From Dermatemys mawii (taxonomy: Eukaryota; Chordata; Testudines; Dermatemydidae): a DNA stretch of 64,000 bases. Every line of letters begins with the position of its first letter. The stretch's first letter is position 1. Made by a program: the position numbers and the translations under genes. This document shows positions 1-46,236 of this stretch, piece by piece. Under the pieces are notes generated by a model. It did no database searches. It had not been told where the DNA came from and saw only the letters and a list, made by a program, of their open reading frames with translations. Where the stretch lies: NCBI GenBank assembly GCA_007922305.1, contig ML677478.1, positions 758,773-822,772 on the forward strand, in the 5' to 3' direction.

Positions 1-2030
1 TCTGTCCCATCATAACGAAAGTGATAGTTAAAGGAGCAGCTGTTTCAAAGCCGTCAGGATCAGTCTGTCTTTTAGAGGATTGAGCCTTTAGCTTTCCTCT
101 CAGAACTCTGCTCAGGGGACTAATTTACACACTGCTCAGGGACGTGTGCAAAAAGGTAAGCTGTGTTACTGTGCACAGGGGAACTCAGAATTTGAAAGGA
201 ACGTGTGTGACAGAGGTGGGGAAGCCAGTTCACAATGTGTATTGGACTCACTGCGTGGAAAATATAATGGAGATTGTGTTACAGGAGCGAGCAGTGTTAA
301 ATAGCATGGCAGTGCCTGTTTAGTTAAAAGGGAGAGTCAGACCTCTACATTCAACTGGTGCTGGACTTTGGAGCTAGATGCTACTAACCTTTATGTCTTG
401 TGCTTGATTAGTTTGCAGTATATCAAAATGTGCATGAATCTGAGAAGACGTTGGATGCGAACACTGATGAACTAGACCAGGCAGCTTGAAGGAGACGAGA
501 GACGAGAGACGAGACAAACATGCAAAAGTGTTAGTATTACTAAAATAAACGACAGTAATAATTTCGGTATAATTTTCATAGTGCCAGATGTTCAGGGGGC
601 ATTTTGTAAACTGATATTGCTGAGAATACAAATCATCACTGGGATAAGGCCATTCTTAATTGAGAGATCCCATTTTTTCTCTCCTAACTTATGATAAGCA
701 CCGTGTTCACCAGTGTTCTCTGTATGCGTTTGGCAAACAGGACAGGAGAAAACTCATTCACTTGGAGTCCCATTAAAAGCAAAACTTTCTTGTTTGATTG
801 GAACCCCGCCGGGAGGCTGCACCACTTGGCATTTCGTGCAGGTTCACTTTGCTGGCAGGGATCTGTATCTTTCATCTCCAGTCCCTTCTGAACATAGAGT
901 GATAGTCAGGGGTGGTTCTAGCCTCTCCTGATGGTGGGGCTTGTTGTGGGCTTTTGCCCCACCTTGCCACGGGGACCTGTCCTCTCTGTGGCCCCACCCC
1001 TCCCCTCTTCTCCCTCTAAAACCCCGCCCCCTGTCCCCATGGGATGGGAGGCTGGAGACGTGCAGTGCTTGCAGCAGCCGCGAGGGGCGGGGGGGCCTAG
1101 CTCCAGGGCTGGTAGAGCCCTCGCAGCACTCGAGGGATGGCGTCCAGGAGCCCAGGTCAGAGTGGATCACCTGTTCAGAGCCCTGGATCCTCCCCATGTC
1201 CTAGGCGGTGTGAGAGACACTGGCCAGGGGCCGCTGTCTTCAGAGCTGGCCAGCGAGAAAGTGGAGCTGCTATGGGGGGTGGGATAAAACAAATGTTGGG
1301 GTAGCTATAGCCCTCGCAAGCCCCCCCAGCACCTCCCCTAGTGAGAGTCTGCATCGTGCTTAATCTGTCTCCTCATAGGCCCAGGAGATCCAGGCAGGAG
1401 CATGTGTGGAGTGTGTAGCTGATGCGGTCAGTGGAGCAATTGCTCTCAACAGTGGGGAGCTGATAGGTGTGTTCTCCTAGCTGGGCAATCAGGACAAAAA
1501 CGTATGGGGCTTTAAAAGGGAGGAGCTTTCCATTCTCCATGACCCCTGGGGAGGGGAGTTCACAATGGTGACCAGGGCAGTCAGCGTGGGACAGCGTCTG
1601 GAGACAATTACGGTCACAGTACGTAATGCTGTGTCTATGCTCACAGTGCATCAACCTAAGTATGTTGGCCATGGCTGTACACCACTTGCGGAGGTGATGT
1701 TACTAAGTCTGTGTATTTACATTGGCAGGAGTCAAATTAAAGTGTAGAACATGCACAACTAGGTCAATGTAAACTGCCTTGTGTCGACCTAACTTTGGAG
1801 TGTAGACCCTGCCCAAATGAGGAAGTCAGGAAGAGGAAGGAATAGGCAGCAGGAGAGGGACTGGAAGAAAGGGAGAAAACCATGTGTCAAATCAGAGAGG
1901 AGTGTATGTGAAATGGCAAATTTTCTGTTACCTCACAGGGATTATTTAAAAGAGAAAAGCAAATAAAATATGCATAATATCATTGAGCAAACAATTTTCT
2001 ATTAATTAGTCTGAATTTGTCTAGCGGGCT
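1..2030. other. Intergenic DNA, no gene recognised
   Basis: No exon, RNA gene or coding repeat could be supported. Short open frames near 700-1290 have no recognisable domain and overlap on both strands. The stretch 1590-1810 ends in sequence resembling the 'gtgtagac' ends of the PIF/Harbinger-like MITEs elsewhere in the window. Confidence 0.5.
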
Positions 2031-2873
2031 GAAGGCTTGTCTACACGGGGAGTTACTGAGGACTATTCCTGATTAACTATTTCTGATTAGCTCCCCGTCT
2101 GGATGCTCTTATCTGGAAATAAGGCACTCTTAGGGCAGGCCTAAATTATGGGGACAAGTTGATCTATGCTATGCAATTAGCGTTACGTTGGTAGCGTAAC
2201 TCAAGTCGACGTAGCTTAGATCCATTTACTGCAACAGCACTTTAATCTGTTAAGTCTAGACAAAGCCTAAATCTTCCAACATCTGGTAAAAACTTGTAGT
2301 TCTTTCCACCCTACGCACAGATCATTTGTTTTAAAATGACTCTTGGGGTTTTTCTCCATCTTCACTTTATCACTGTCCTTGTTCTGTTGACATTTCTCTG
2401 CATTTGCAAATAAAAATCCTCCATGTCTGTGGCAGAAGGAGGAAGAAAGGATGGAAGGGCAGAGAGAATTTTAAACAGCCCCCGCCGCCCCCGTCCAAAG
2501 CTCCAAGCATGGGGGCTGCCACACGTTGTTTACCAGAGATTCAGGATTAGACAATATGTAAACTGAGAGAGAAAGGATATGTCTTCACCACCTGCCGAAT
2601 CGGTGGGTAGCAATCGATCTTTTGGCAATCGATTTATCGCGTCTTGTTAAGACACGATAAATCAATCGCCAGCGGCGCCTCTGTTGACTCCGGAAATCCA
2701 GCTTGTCAAGAGGCTCAAGCTGGAGTCAATGGGGGAGCGCGCCGTCGACCACTGCCACCGTGAGGATGGCTGGTAAGTCGGCCGAAGATACGCCGACTTC
2801 AGCTATGTTATTCACGTAGCTGAAGTTGCATATCTTCTGTCAATCCCTCCCACTACTGTAGACCAGTCCATAG
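2031..2873. mobile_element. PIF/Harbinger-like MITE remnants
   Basis: Two non-coding units lie here, about 2040-2280 and 2577-2873. Both contain the 'gtctaca/gtctaga' terminal motif and inner AT-rich palindromic tracts also seen in the Harbinger element at 39855-44624. No target duplication was resolved. Confidence 0.45.
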
Positions 2874-3068
2874 GGTGACACTGCTCCTCATATTTTTCAT
2901 AGTTTTATGATATAATTATGACATAGCTATGATGCATTTTTGTACAAGACAAGGCATGTGAGGTGTCATTGGAAACATCATGATTTGCTGAATATGATTA
3001 TTCTATTTGTATGCATGTATCACTTTTGTATCTGAAGTTATGAATATTGACTATGGATTTAGTTTAGA
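2874..3068 (+). mobile_element. LTR fragment (same family as 36723-39745)
   Basis: The sequence starts with a 'gtgacact' motif and runs through 'ataattatga' and 'gcatgtgagg' blocks. These also occur, reversed, at the right end of the LTR near 38.9-39.7 kb. It stops where the CR1 fragment begins. Confidence 0.45.
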
Positions 3069-3788
3069 AGTGTGAGCAACAAGGCTGATGTCATGGTGGG
3101 AGTCTGCTATAGACCACCAGACCAGGGAGACGAGATGGATGAGGCTTTCTTCCAGCAACTAAGAGACGTTACTAGATCACAAGCCGTGGTTCTCATGGGA
3201 GACTTCAATCACTCTGATATCTGCTGGGAGAGCAATACAGTGGTGCACAGACAATCCAGGAAGTTTTTGGAAAGTGTAGGGGACAATTTCCTGGTGAAAC
3301 TGCTGGAGGAACCAACTAGGGGCAGAGCTCTTCTTGACCTGCTGCTCACACACCGGGAAGAATTCGTAGGGGAAGCAAAAGTGGATGGGAACCTGAAAGG
3401 TAGTGACCATGAGATGGTCGAGTTCAGGATCCTGACACAGGGAAGAAAGGAGAGCAGCAGAATATGGACCCTGGACTTCAGTAAGGCAGACTTTGACTCC
3501 CTCAGGGAACTGATGGGCAGGATCCCCTGGGAGAATAACATGAAGGGGAAAGGAGTTCAGGAGAGCTGGCTGTATTTTAAAGAATCCTTATTGAGGTTGC
3601 AGGAACAAATCATCCCGATGTGTAGAAAGAATAGTAAATATGGCAGGCGACCAGTTTGGCTTAAGAGTGAAATTCTTGTTGATCTTAAATGCAAAAAAGA
3701 AGCTTACAAGAAGTGGAAGATTGGACAAATGACCAGGGAGAAATATAAAAATATTGCTCAGGCATGCATGAGTGAAATCAGGAAGGGT
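3069..3788 (+). mobile_element. CR1 LINE, endonuclease part (5'-truncated)
   Basis: The reading frame encodes the C-terminal half of the CR1 APE-type endonuclease. Visible motifs are VCYRPPDQ, MGDFNHSDICWES, LLDLLLTHRE and GSDHEMVEF, followed by the linker to the reverse transcriptase. The enzyme nicks target DNA for reverse transcription. The frame is open to the Penelope insertion at 3789 and the same CR1 resumes at 4667. The N-terminal endonuclease is missing, so the copy cannot be active. Confidence 0.9.
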
Positions 3789-4666
3789 CCCTCACTGTGA
3801 AATCCCTCACTTTCACAGGCCCTGGGAGGCAGGCCAGTCCTGGCCTACAGACAACCTGCTAACCTCAAGCATATTCTCACCAGCAACAGCACACCGCGCC
3901 ATAACAACTCCAACTCAGGAACCAATCCATGCAATAAACCTCGATGCAATAAACCTCGATGCCAACTCTGCCCACACATCTACACCAGCAACACCATCAC
4001 AGGACCAAACCAGATCAGCCACACCATCACTGGTTCATTCACCTGCACATCTACCAATGTAATATATGCCATTATGTGCCAGCAATGTCCCTCTGCTATG
4101 TACATCGGCCAAACTGGACAGTCCCTACGAAAAAGGATAAATGGACACAAATCAGATATCAGGAATGGCAATATTCAAAAACCTGTAGGAGAGCACTTCA
4201 ACCTCACCGGACACACCATAGAAGATTTAAAGGTCAGCATTTTGCAGCAAAAAAACTTCAAGTCCAGACTGCAAAGAGAGACTGCAGAGCTGCAATTCAT
4301 TTGCAAATTTGACACAATCAATTTGGGACTGAATAGAGATTTTGAATGGCTAGCTAACTACAAAAGCAGCTTCTCTTCTCTCGCTATTCACACCTCCAGT
4401 TCAGCTGCTAGAGGAACACCTCACCCTCCCTGATTAGAGATAACAAGCTGGTTCAGCCTGATTGGACTAACCTTGTTATCTCCCACCTGGTTCTTGCCTA
4501 CCTATTTATACCTGCCCCTGGATACTTCCACTGCATGCATCCGACGAAGTGGGTATTAGCCCACGAAAGCTCATGCTCTGAAAAAATTTCAGTTAGTCTT
4601 TAAGGTGCCACAGGACTCTTCGTCACTTCTGCAATTCCAGACTAACACGGCTACCCCTCTGATTCC
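3789..4666 (+). mobile_element. Penelope-like element 3' part with GIY-YIG endonuclease
   Basis: This 5'-truncated Penelope retrotransposon sits inside the CR1 and is flanked by a perfect 12-bp duplication, atcaggaagggt (3777-3788 and 4667-4678). The frame to 4433 encodes the cysteine-rich linker (CNKPRC..C..H), then the GIY-YIG nuclease: an IYAI segment, the motif AMYIGQTGQSLRKRINGH, and further on GEHFN. The reverse transcriptase is missing. The tail holds 'cacgaaagctcatgctc' and 'gttagtctttaaggtgcca', shared with the copies at 19854 and 22700. A 15-bp direct duplication repeats the CNKPR unit of the linker. Confidence 0.9.
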
Positions 4667-6503
4667 ATCAGGAAGGGTAAATCACACTTGGAGTTGCAGC
4701 TAGCAAGGGATGTTAAGTGTAACAAGAAGGGTTTCTTCAGGTATGTTAGCAACAAGAAGAAAGTCAAGGAAAGTGTGGGCCCATTACTGAATGAGGGAGG
4801 CAATCTAGTGACAGAGGATGTGGAAAAAGCAAATGTACTCAATGCTTTATTTGCCTCTGTCTTCACGAAAAAGGTCAGCTCCCAGAGTACTGCACTGTGC
4901 AGCACAGCATGGGGGGCAGGTGACCAGCCCTCTGTGGAGAAAGAAGTGGTTCAGAACTATTTAGAAAAGCTGGACGAGCACAAGTCCATGGGGCCGGATG
5001 CGCTGCATCTGAGGGTGCTAAAGGAGTTGGCAGATGTGATTGCAGAGCCAATGGCCAGTATCTTTGAAAATTCATGGTGATCGGGGGAGGTCGTAAATGA
5101 CTGGGAAAAGACTAATATAGTGCCCATCTTTAAAAAAGGGAATAAGGAGGATCCAGGGAACTACAGGCCAGTCAGCCTCACCTCAGTCCCTGGAAAAATC
5201 AATGAGCAGGTCCCATCCTCAAGGAATCAATTCTGAAGCACTTAGAGGAGAGGAAAGTGATCAGGAAGAGTCAGCATGGATTCACCAAGGGCGAGCCATG
5301 CCTGACTAACCTAATTGCCTTCTATGATGAGATAACTGGCCCTGTGGATGAGGGGAAAGCAGTTGATGTGTTATTCCTTTAGCAAATTAGCAATTAGCAA
5401 AGCCTGTCATATGGTCTCCCACAGGATTCTTGCCAACAAATTAAAGTCTTATGGGCAGGATGAATGGACTATAAGGTAGATGGAAAGCTGTCTAGATTGT
5501 CAGGCTCAGCGGGTAGTGATCAGTGGTTCCATGTCTAGCTGGCAGCCAGTATCAAGCGGAGTTCCCCAAGGGTCAGTCCTGGAGCTGGTTTTGTTCAATA
5601 TCTTCATTAATGATCTGGGGGATGGCGTGGATTGCATCCTCAGCAAGTTTGCAGACGACACTAAACTGGGAGGAGTGGTAGATACGCTGGAGGATAGGGA
5701 TAGGATACAGAGGGACCTAGACAAAATAAGAGGATTGGACCAAAAGAAATCTGATGAGGTTCAACAAGGGCAAGTGCAGAGTTCTGCATGTAGGATGGAA
5801 AAATCCCATGCACTCCTACAGATTGGGGACTGAGTGGCTAGGCAGCAGTTGTACAAAAAAGGACTTTGGGATTACAGTGGATGAGAAGCTGAATATGAGT
5901 CAACAGTGTGCTCTTGTTGCCAAGAAGGCTAATGGCATTTTGGGCTGTATAAGTAGGAGCATTCCCAGCAGATCAAGGGACGTGATCGTTCCCCTCTACT
6001 CGGCATTGGTGAGGCCTCCTCTGGAGTACTGTGTCCAGTTTTGGGCACCACTCTATAAGAAGGATGTGGAAAAATTGGAAAGAATCCAGTGAAGGGCAAC
6101 AAAAATGATTAGGGGGCTGGAGCACATGACTTATGAGGAAAAGCTGAGGGAACTGGAATTGTTTAGTCTACAGAAGAGAAGAATGAGAGGTGATTTGAAG
6201 GCTGCTTTCAACTACCTCGGCTGTTCTCAGTGATAGCAAATAACAGAACAAGGAGCAATGGTCTCAAGTTGCAGTGGGAGAGGTCTAGGTTGGATATTAG
6301 GAAACACTATTTCAATAGGTTGGTGGTGAAGCACTGGAATGGGTTACCGAGGGAGGTGGTAGAATCTCCTTCCTTAGAGGTTTTTATGGTCAGGCTTGAC
6401 AAAGCCCTGGCTGGGATAATTTTAGTTGAGGTTGCTTCTGCTTTGAGCTCCTGAGGTCCCTTACAACCCTGTTATTCTATGATTCTATGATTTTATGATT
6501 GTG
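4667..6503 (+). mobile_element. CR1 LINE, reverse transcriptase part and 3' end
   Basis: Continuation of the CR1 split by Penelope. The order of motifs is: [30 protein letters not shown], the palm region with GVPQGSVL, the catalytic FADDTKLGG (5648-5670), then the C-terminal CR1 domain ([13 protein letters not shown]). It ends in the typical (ATTCTATG)n tail near 6473-6500. Stops and frameshifts are present, for example after 5080, around 5400 and at 5830. The copy is inactive. Confidence 0.93.
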
Positions 6504-7284
6504 ACACAAAATAAAGCACCCAAAGTGGAAGAACACTGACGTTGCCTAGGAATTTCAGATTTTGAAGTCCATTGGATGAAATTCTGTTGTAGGAAGAAAG
6601 ATGTTACGGGAGTTGTTTATAAGAAGTAGTATTTACATATCTTTGTGTGTGCTCCCTGCTACTAGAGAGACAGGGAGCAGTATGCACCAATAATACCTCT
6701 TGCTGCACCAGCACACTGTGAATATGTAACCCCTCTAACAGGGAGATATCTCTTGAAAAGATCCATTGGGGTAGGGTAGGAGCGAGCTGTGTCTGGGTCA
6801 TTGCTACTAGGTACATTAAGCCCTCCACATCCAGAAGCTACTGGAATTGGGGGTGGTAGTTTTGGGTTGGCGCCAATAGGTTCCTTGTTGCTGGGGTAAG
6901 ACTCCATCAGGGCGAGTGGTCAGGGCAGCTGCATTGCAAAGGGCCGTGTGCCTTATGTGAGTTGGGAGAAGCTGAGCCCAGGAGCAGGAGGTTGACTGGT
7001 GTCCCCAACCCTGGAGCATTGTGCAGCCGGTCAGTGATAATGTTACCCTCCAACAGAGAAGCCCTGGCAGTGTTAATTATAGCCAAGGGAAATTGGGAGG
7101 GAAAAGTAATGGCTTCCATTTTAATGGTGTGCTTTGAATGTGGTTTTGATTACAGTCAAACTTTTCTAGTTCAGTTGTCTCAGCTAGTCAGAGTCACCAA
7201 CTTTTCTGTTCACGGACTAATGGGGACAGTGTCATTTCTATTTTGCTAATCTCGGTTTTGTATTTTCTTGTAACAGGATTTTAT
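6504..7284. other. Intergenic DNA, no feature recognised
   Basis: Short frames occur on both strands but none shows a domain or consistent coding signal. Nothing else was recognised. Confidence 0.4.
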
Positions 7285-8010
7285 TTAAAATTATATATTT
7301 AAGCTCTGCCTGGTCACAGCCTGCACCCGCTCCTGCACCCCAGCCCTGACCCCCCCAACCAAACTCCCGCCCAGAGCTCCTGTACCCCAGTCCTGAGTCC
7401 CCCACAACCAAACTCCTGCCCAGAGCTCCTGTACCCCAGTCCTGAGTCCCCCACAACCAAACTTCCTCCCCAAGCCCATATCCCCTCCTGAGCTCCTGTC
7501 CTGAGCCTCCCGCAACAATCAAACTCCCTCAGAGCCCGCACCTCCCCCTCAACCAAACTCCCTCCTGGAGCCTGCACCCCTTCCTGCACCCTATCCCCCT
7601 ACTCCTGGCTCAGCCCTGAACCCCCTCCCACACTGCGAACCGCTCAGCCCCACCCCACAGCCCACACCCCCTCGGTAAAAGTGGGTGAGGGTGGGGGGAT
7701 GGAGTGAGCGGGGCGAGGCCTCGGAGAAGGGGCAGGGCAGTGTTGGGGTCTCAGTGAAGGGGTGGGGCAGGGGCAGGGCAAGGGGTGTTTGGGTTTTTCT
7801 GATCAGCCAGCTGGGAACCCTGCAAAATGCCCCTTTCACAATTAACACCCCGCCCAGGCTCCCCTCAGCCAACTGACCCCCCAAGTTCTCCCCTCTCCAA
7901 CTGACCCCTCCTACCAAGCTCCTCCCTCCCCTCATCTCTGAATTCCCCCCCGAGGGGCCCTGTGAGCTCAATCCCTCCTCCCACTCCCTGGAGGTCAGTT
8001 ATGTCGGTTT
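7285..8010. repeat. C-rich repeat block with 48-bp tandem units
   Basis: A pyrimidine-rich strand repeats 'cagagctcctgtaccccag' with a 48-bp spacing around 7370-7480, followed by less regular C-rich sequence. Similar blocks occur at 57600-58145 and 63885-64000. The long antisense frames here follow from the repeat and are not taken as genes. Confidence 0.6.
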
Positions 8011-8980
8011 AACTGTCACCTCTGGAACATTCTGAGTTCCCCTCCTCCAAGGGGCCACCTGGGCCCTTCTTAGCATCAGGGGATGGGGACTTATTTGCAT
8101 AGAAAAGGTTGGAGCAGCCAATCAGGGGCTGGCCTGGGTGCTGGGGGGCTCTGAAGGGCTCCTCAGGGCTTGAGACCCCCGGCAGGGCTGTGCCTATGCT
8201 GGGAGCCTTGGCTGCAGGGTCCCAGGCTGTGGCAGGGGGAGACTGCCCCAGGCAGATGCTGCAGGCTATGGGGCAGGGGCAGACTGCGGTTCCCAGAGTG
8301 GGCTGCATGGAGAGGGCAGGAGCTGGGGTCTCTGGGGATGGGAGCTGGGAGTCCAGGAGCAAAGCTGGGCCCTCACTGGGACCGGAGTCCCCATGTCACT
8401 CACAGCTGTGCCCCTCTCCTTTTGTGTTGTCTCTATTGATTTCAATGAGCTTTGGATCAGGCCCTCAACCATTCTGAGGTGCCTAATTCCATGTTCCTTA
8501 TAATACAGGGGCAACCTTCTTTCTTCATCGCTCTCCCAACAGCATCACAGGGGTTTGGTCAAACTGATTAATTTTCCATGAACCACACACTGATCACTGT
8601 GATTTACTGTGAGGAAAATTTTGTTTACCCCCCGCCCGCAACTTCACCAGTGCTGAAGGCACTCAGAGACCATAGCCAAGAGCAGGCTATAAATGACACG
8701 ATTCCAACAGGCAGGAGAATAGGTGCACATGCACTATGCAGTGAGGGGCTCATAAGCAAGCCTGTTTTCCACCAGAGGGCCAAAAGTATTTCTGATTCTC
8801 TTAAAGGATAAAAATTTATTTCTTTATCATAGGATATGACATTTATATAATGAAATTTATTTCTTTAGTTCCTTTTGGGGAGTTCAACGTGGGGAGGTTG
8901 ACGCTGTGCAATCCTTACTGAAAATCCTTAGAGATTGAATGCTACGTCTCCAGCTACCTTCTATGAGAGTTGGGATCTTT
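8011..8980. other. Intergenic DNA, no gene recognised
   Basis: The G-rich part 8100-8400 gives overlapping frames on both strands without a domain. The rest is AT-rich and non-coding as far as can be seen. Confidence 0.4.
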
Positions 8981-8989
8981 TCTAATGGC

Positions 8990-9243
8990 ACTGGACATGG
9001 GAAAAGAAGTGAACTTTAGCCCATCCAAAGGCTGCACATACATGCCCGTACACCTGAGGTCTCTTATTCAGGGCCCTATTAGGCCTCTCTCCAAGTGAGG
9101 TAATAGTCTCCCACCTCTCTCCATTCTGCAAGCCCTGTTCTGAATGTCACTGTAGCACTAAGAGAGAGTGTCCATTTATGGCGTCCTTGCGGCAGGTTGC
9201 TGAGCGTGCTGTGGAGGAAAGATGACTGTCTCCTCAGTACTGT
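8990..9243. repeat. Direct repeat, copy 1
   Basis: About 250 bp from 'gaagtgaactttagccca' to 'tctcctcag' is repeated at 10885-11138 in the same orientation with few differences. It shows no coding content and its class was not identified. Confidence 0.75.
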
Positions 9244-9284
9244 TTGTGTCTCATTAAGTCATAGATACATGTGCTGGGCCATTC

Positions 9285-9362
9285 GCCGAGCCTGACCTTA
9301 AAAACCTCTATGGAAGGAGATTGCACCACCTCCCTAGGTAACCCACTGCAGTGTTTCACCAC
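9285..9362 (-). mobile_element. CR1 LINE 3' fragment ending at the assembly gap
   Basis: The stretch reading 'ccttaaaaacctctatggaa' and 'ccctaggtaacccactgcag' is the antisense of the CR1 3' region seen intact at 37370-37440. It is cut off by the N run. Confidence 0.75.
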
Positions 9363-9372
9363 NNNNNNNNNN
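9363..9372. other. Assembly gap (10 N)
   Basis: Ten ambiguous bases interrupt the CR1 fragment. The true length of the missing DNA is unknown, so a reading frame crossing it means nothing. Confidence 0.99.
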
Positions 9373-9715
9373 TGCAGCATATTCTCCTCTGGCAATGTGA
9401 CTCGACTTGGTGACTTTACTGAGTGAGAGGCCTGTCTCTTGGAGAGTCCTCGGGATGTTTGGGAGACGCTCTCCACTCTCTAACGGGAAAGTAGCTCATG
9501 CTTAGTTGGCCGGAAGCATGGGGGAACATAACCCTGCAACTGGGTCTGTTCCTATTTGTAATGTTACTTCAAAGTTAATGTGTGCTCTTGTTTTGACCTA
9601 ACTTAATCTGATCTCATTGTACTGATGAGGAAAAGTGTATACAGAGGAAGGTCAGGAATATTTTGTTTTGTCTCTGGTGCTTTTTGTAAAGCCTGCTGGT
9701 ATCTGAGGGGACTTA

Positions 9716-10014
9716 GAATGATAGAATCATAAAACATCAAGGTTGGGAGGGACATGAGGAGGTCATCTAGTCCAACCCCCTGCTCAAAGCAGGACCAGTC
9801 CCCAACTAAGTCATCTCAGTCAGGGCTTTGTCAATCCTTACCTTAAAAATCTCTGTGGAAGGAGATTCCACCACTTCCCTAGGTAATCCATTCCAGTGCT
9901 TCAGCACCCTCCTAGTGGAAAAAGTTTTTCCTAATAGCAAACCTCAAACTTCCCCAATGCAACTTGAGACCATTACTCCTTGTTCTGTCATCTGCTACCA
10001 CTGAGAACGGTCTA
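9716..10014 (-). mobile_element. CR1 LINE 3' fragment
   Basis: It begins with 'atagaatcataaaacatcaa' (antisense of the CR1 tail) and runs through the conserved 3' region to 'gagaacggtctagatc'. It matches the CR1 at 37252-37560. Confidence 0.88.
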
Positions 10015-10017
10015 GAT

Positions 10018-10383
10018 CAGGGGTGGACAAGCTTTTTGGCCTGAGGGCACCCTCGGGTTTGGAAAATTATATGAAGGGCCAGGTAGGGACGACCCCGCCC
10101 CCTATCTGGCCCCCTATCATGTCCCGGTCCCTAACTGCCCTCTCAGAATCCCCGACACATCCAGCCACCCCTGACCTTGTCCCCTGCCTGCCCCTTCCAG
10201 AGACTCCTTACCCCTAACCACCCCCTAGGATCCCACCCCCTACCCAACTCCCTTGTTCCCTGTCCCCTGATTGCCCCAACCCCTATCCACCCTCCCATCC
10301 CCTAACCATGACCCCAGAACCCCACCCCCATCCAAGCTCCCCTACTCCCAGACTGCACCCTCCCAAGCTCCCTCCAACCAGAC
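10018..10383. mobile_element. hAT-like element fragment, C-rich interior
   Basis: It starts with 'caggggtggacaagcttttt', the same left end as the complete hAT at 32435-33298, and continues into the C-rich interior typical of that family. The right end is missing, replaced by CR1 sequence. Confidence 0.7.
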
Positions 10384-10660
10384 TCTGCAGTTTTCCTTGT
10401 TGAACCTCATCAGATTTCCTTTGGCCCAATCCTCTAATTTCTCTAGGTCCCTCTTTATCTTATCCCTACCCTCCAGCTTATCTACCACTTCTTTATCCGC
10501 TGAGGGCTTGTCACCTCTTCCCCATACTGTGCTGCTCCGTGCAGTCGTCTGTGAGCTGACCTTGTTCGTGAAAAGGAGGCCAAAAAAGCATTGAGTACAT
10601 TAGTTTTTTCCATATCATCTGTCACTACGTTGCTTCTCTCACTCAGACTTGCAAGTGCTC
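10384..10660 (-). mobile_element. CR1 LINE fragments, rearranged
   Basis: Antisense CR1 reverse transcriptase sequence at 10384-10490 ('cttgttgaacctcatcagat', 'ctaggtccctctttatctta') is joined to antisense sequence from a more 5' CR1 part at 10515-10660, so an internal segment is deleted. Confidence 0.8.
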
Positions 10661-10884
10661 AACCTGGGCTCCCCACTACATGGAAGATATTAATATGTTA
10701 CAGCTGTGGGGTAGCTGCCCGTTTGACTCCTCTTCAGTCTCACTTGAATACACCCTCACCAGGGCAGACCCTGTCCTTTCACTCCTCTCAGGGTGGAATC
10801 CCAAAATTCTCCCATTCACAGAACAGGTCCGTGGGCTGCCACGTGTCTATTTGCCAACCATGATTTCTCAGTAGGTCCAACTGG

Positions 10885-11138
10885 AGACGGGAAATGAAGT
10901 GAACTTTAGCCCATTCAAAGGCTACACATGCACTCCCATACACCTGAGGTCTCTTATTCAGGGCCCTATTAGGCCTCAACCCAAGTGCGATAATAGTCTC
11001 CCTCCTCTCTCCATTCTGCAAGCCCTGTTCTGAATGTCACTGTAGCACTAAGAGAGAGTGTCCATTTATGGCGTCCTTGCGACAGGTTGCTGAGCGTGCT
11101 GTGGAGAAAAGATGACGGTCTCCTCAGAACTGAGGTCT
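10885..11138. repeat. Direct repeat, copy 2
   Basis: Second copy of the repeat at 8990-9243, same orientation. The conserved core is 'gcaagccctgttctgaatgt' through 'ttgctgagcgtgctgtggag'. Confidence 0.75.
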
Positions 11139-11925
11139 GAAATCAACAAGATGAAATTCAATACAGGCATGTGCAAATTATTTCCCCTAGGAAGGAAAAA
11201 AATCAGATGCACAATTACAACATGGGGAATAAGTGGCCAGGTGGTAGAACTGCTGCGAAGGATCTGGGGATTAGAGTGGATCACACATGGAGAATGAGTC
11301 ACCATTGTGATGCAGTTGCGAAAAAGGCTAATATTATCCTTGGCTGTGTTAACAGAAGTGTTATATGTAAGACGCAGAAGGTCATTGTCCTGCTCTACTC
11401 AGTACAGGTGAGGCCTCAGCTGGAGTAGTGTGTCCTGTTCTGGGTGCCACACTTTAGGAAAGAAGGGGATGAACCGGAGAGAGTCCAGAAGGGAACAACA
11501 AAAATAATTAATATTTTAGGAAACCTGACCTAGGAGGAACGGATAAAAAAAATTGGTCTGTTTAGTCTTGAGAAAAGATAGTAGTCTTCAAATATCTTAA
11601 AAGCTGCTATAAAGAGGATGGTGGTGATAGTTGTTTTCCATGTCCCTGAAGGCAGGACAAGAAGTGATTGACTTAATCTGCAGCAAGGGAGATTTAGATT
11701 TGATATTAAGAAGAACTTTCTAACTATAAATGTAGTTAAGCTGTGGAACAGGCTTCCAAGAGAGGTTTTGAAATCCCTGTCACTGGAGGCTTTTAAGAAC
11801 TGGTTGGCAAACACATGTCAGGGCCAGCCTTGGTTTATTTGGACCTGCCTCAGTGCAGGGGGCTGGACCAGATGACTTCTTAAGGTCCGTTTGAGCCCTA
11901 CTATGATTCTATGTAGTAGGTGCTG
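11105..11925 (+). mobile_element. CR1-type LINE 3' part, older subfamily
   Basis: Decayed frames match the C-terminal region of CR1 ORF2: SEINKMKFNTGMCK, then 'vrpqle'-type sequence near 11410. The copy ends with 'ggtccgtttgagccctacta' and a single ATTCTATG unit at about 11915. It has many stops and differs more from the 37-kb copy than the other CR1s do. Confidence 0.8.
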
Positions 11926-45834
<33,909 letters not shown>

Positions 45835-46236
45835 TGAGCTCTTATCATTTACAAGTTGCTGTCAAAGACAAAGGGAAGTTATGGGAGACTTGCTTCCCAC
45901 CATTTGATGGGAGGGTCAGTGAGAGAAGCTGGTTCAATTTGCTGCCAGGGAGGGTCAGAGTCAGGGAGAGGCCAGTGCCATGAAGATTCTATTCCTGGAT
46001 AAACAGAACCCCTGGGAAGGGCTTTGAGAACCACTATTTTCCCCAGACACCATCCTGCTCAAGAGTCTCTGTGTATTTTATACCACACATTATAGCTGTA
46101 CAGATACAGTTCACTGAATGTCCCAAATTCCACAGCATATCAACAGCCTGTTGAGAGCCCTTTCTTCAGGTGCTGTGTGCAAAGTGCAGCCTGTTCAGCA
46201 TGTGGAGAAGGAGAAGGTTCTAGGGACCCCACAGTC
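45835..46236. other. Sequence after the last USP exon
   Basis: No AATAAA is placed convincingly. The stretch near 46125-46170 has a weak resemblance to USP exons (see rejected items). Nothing else was recognised. Confidence 0.4.

Noticed and set aside
9234..9476. Antisense frame spanning the N gap
   Set aside because: It crosses ten unknown bases and is partly CR1.
46125..46172. 'ttccacagcatatcaacagc' as a relic of USP exon a or i
   Set aside because: It matches both exons about equally and weakly, needs a frameshift, and has no splice sites or homologous intron.
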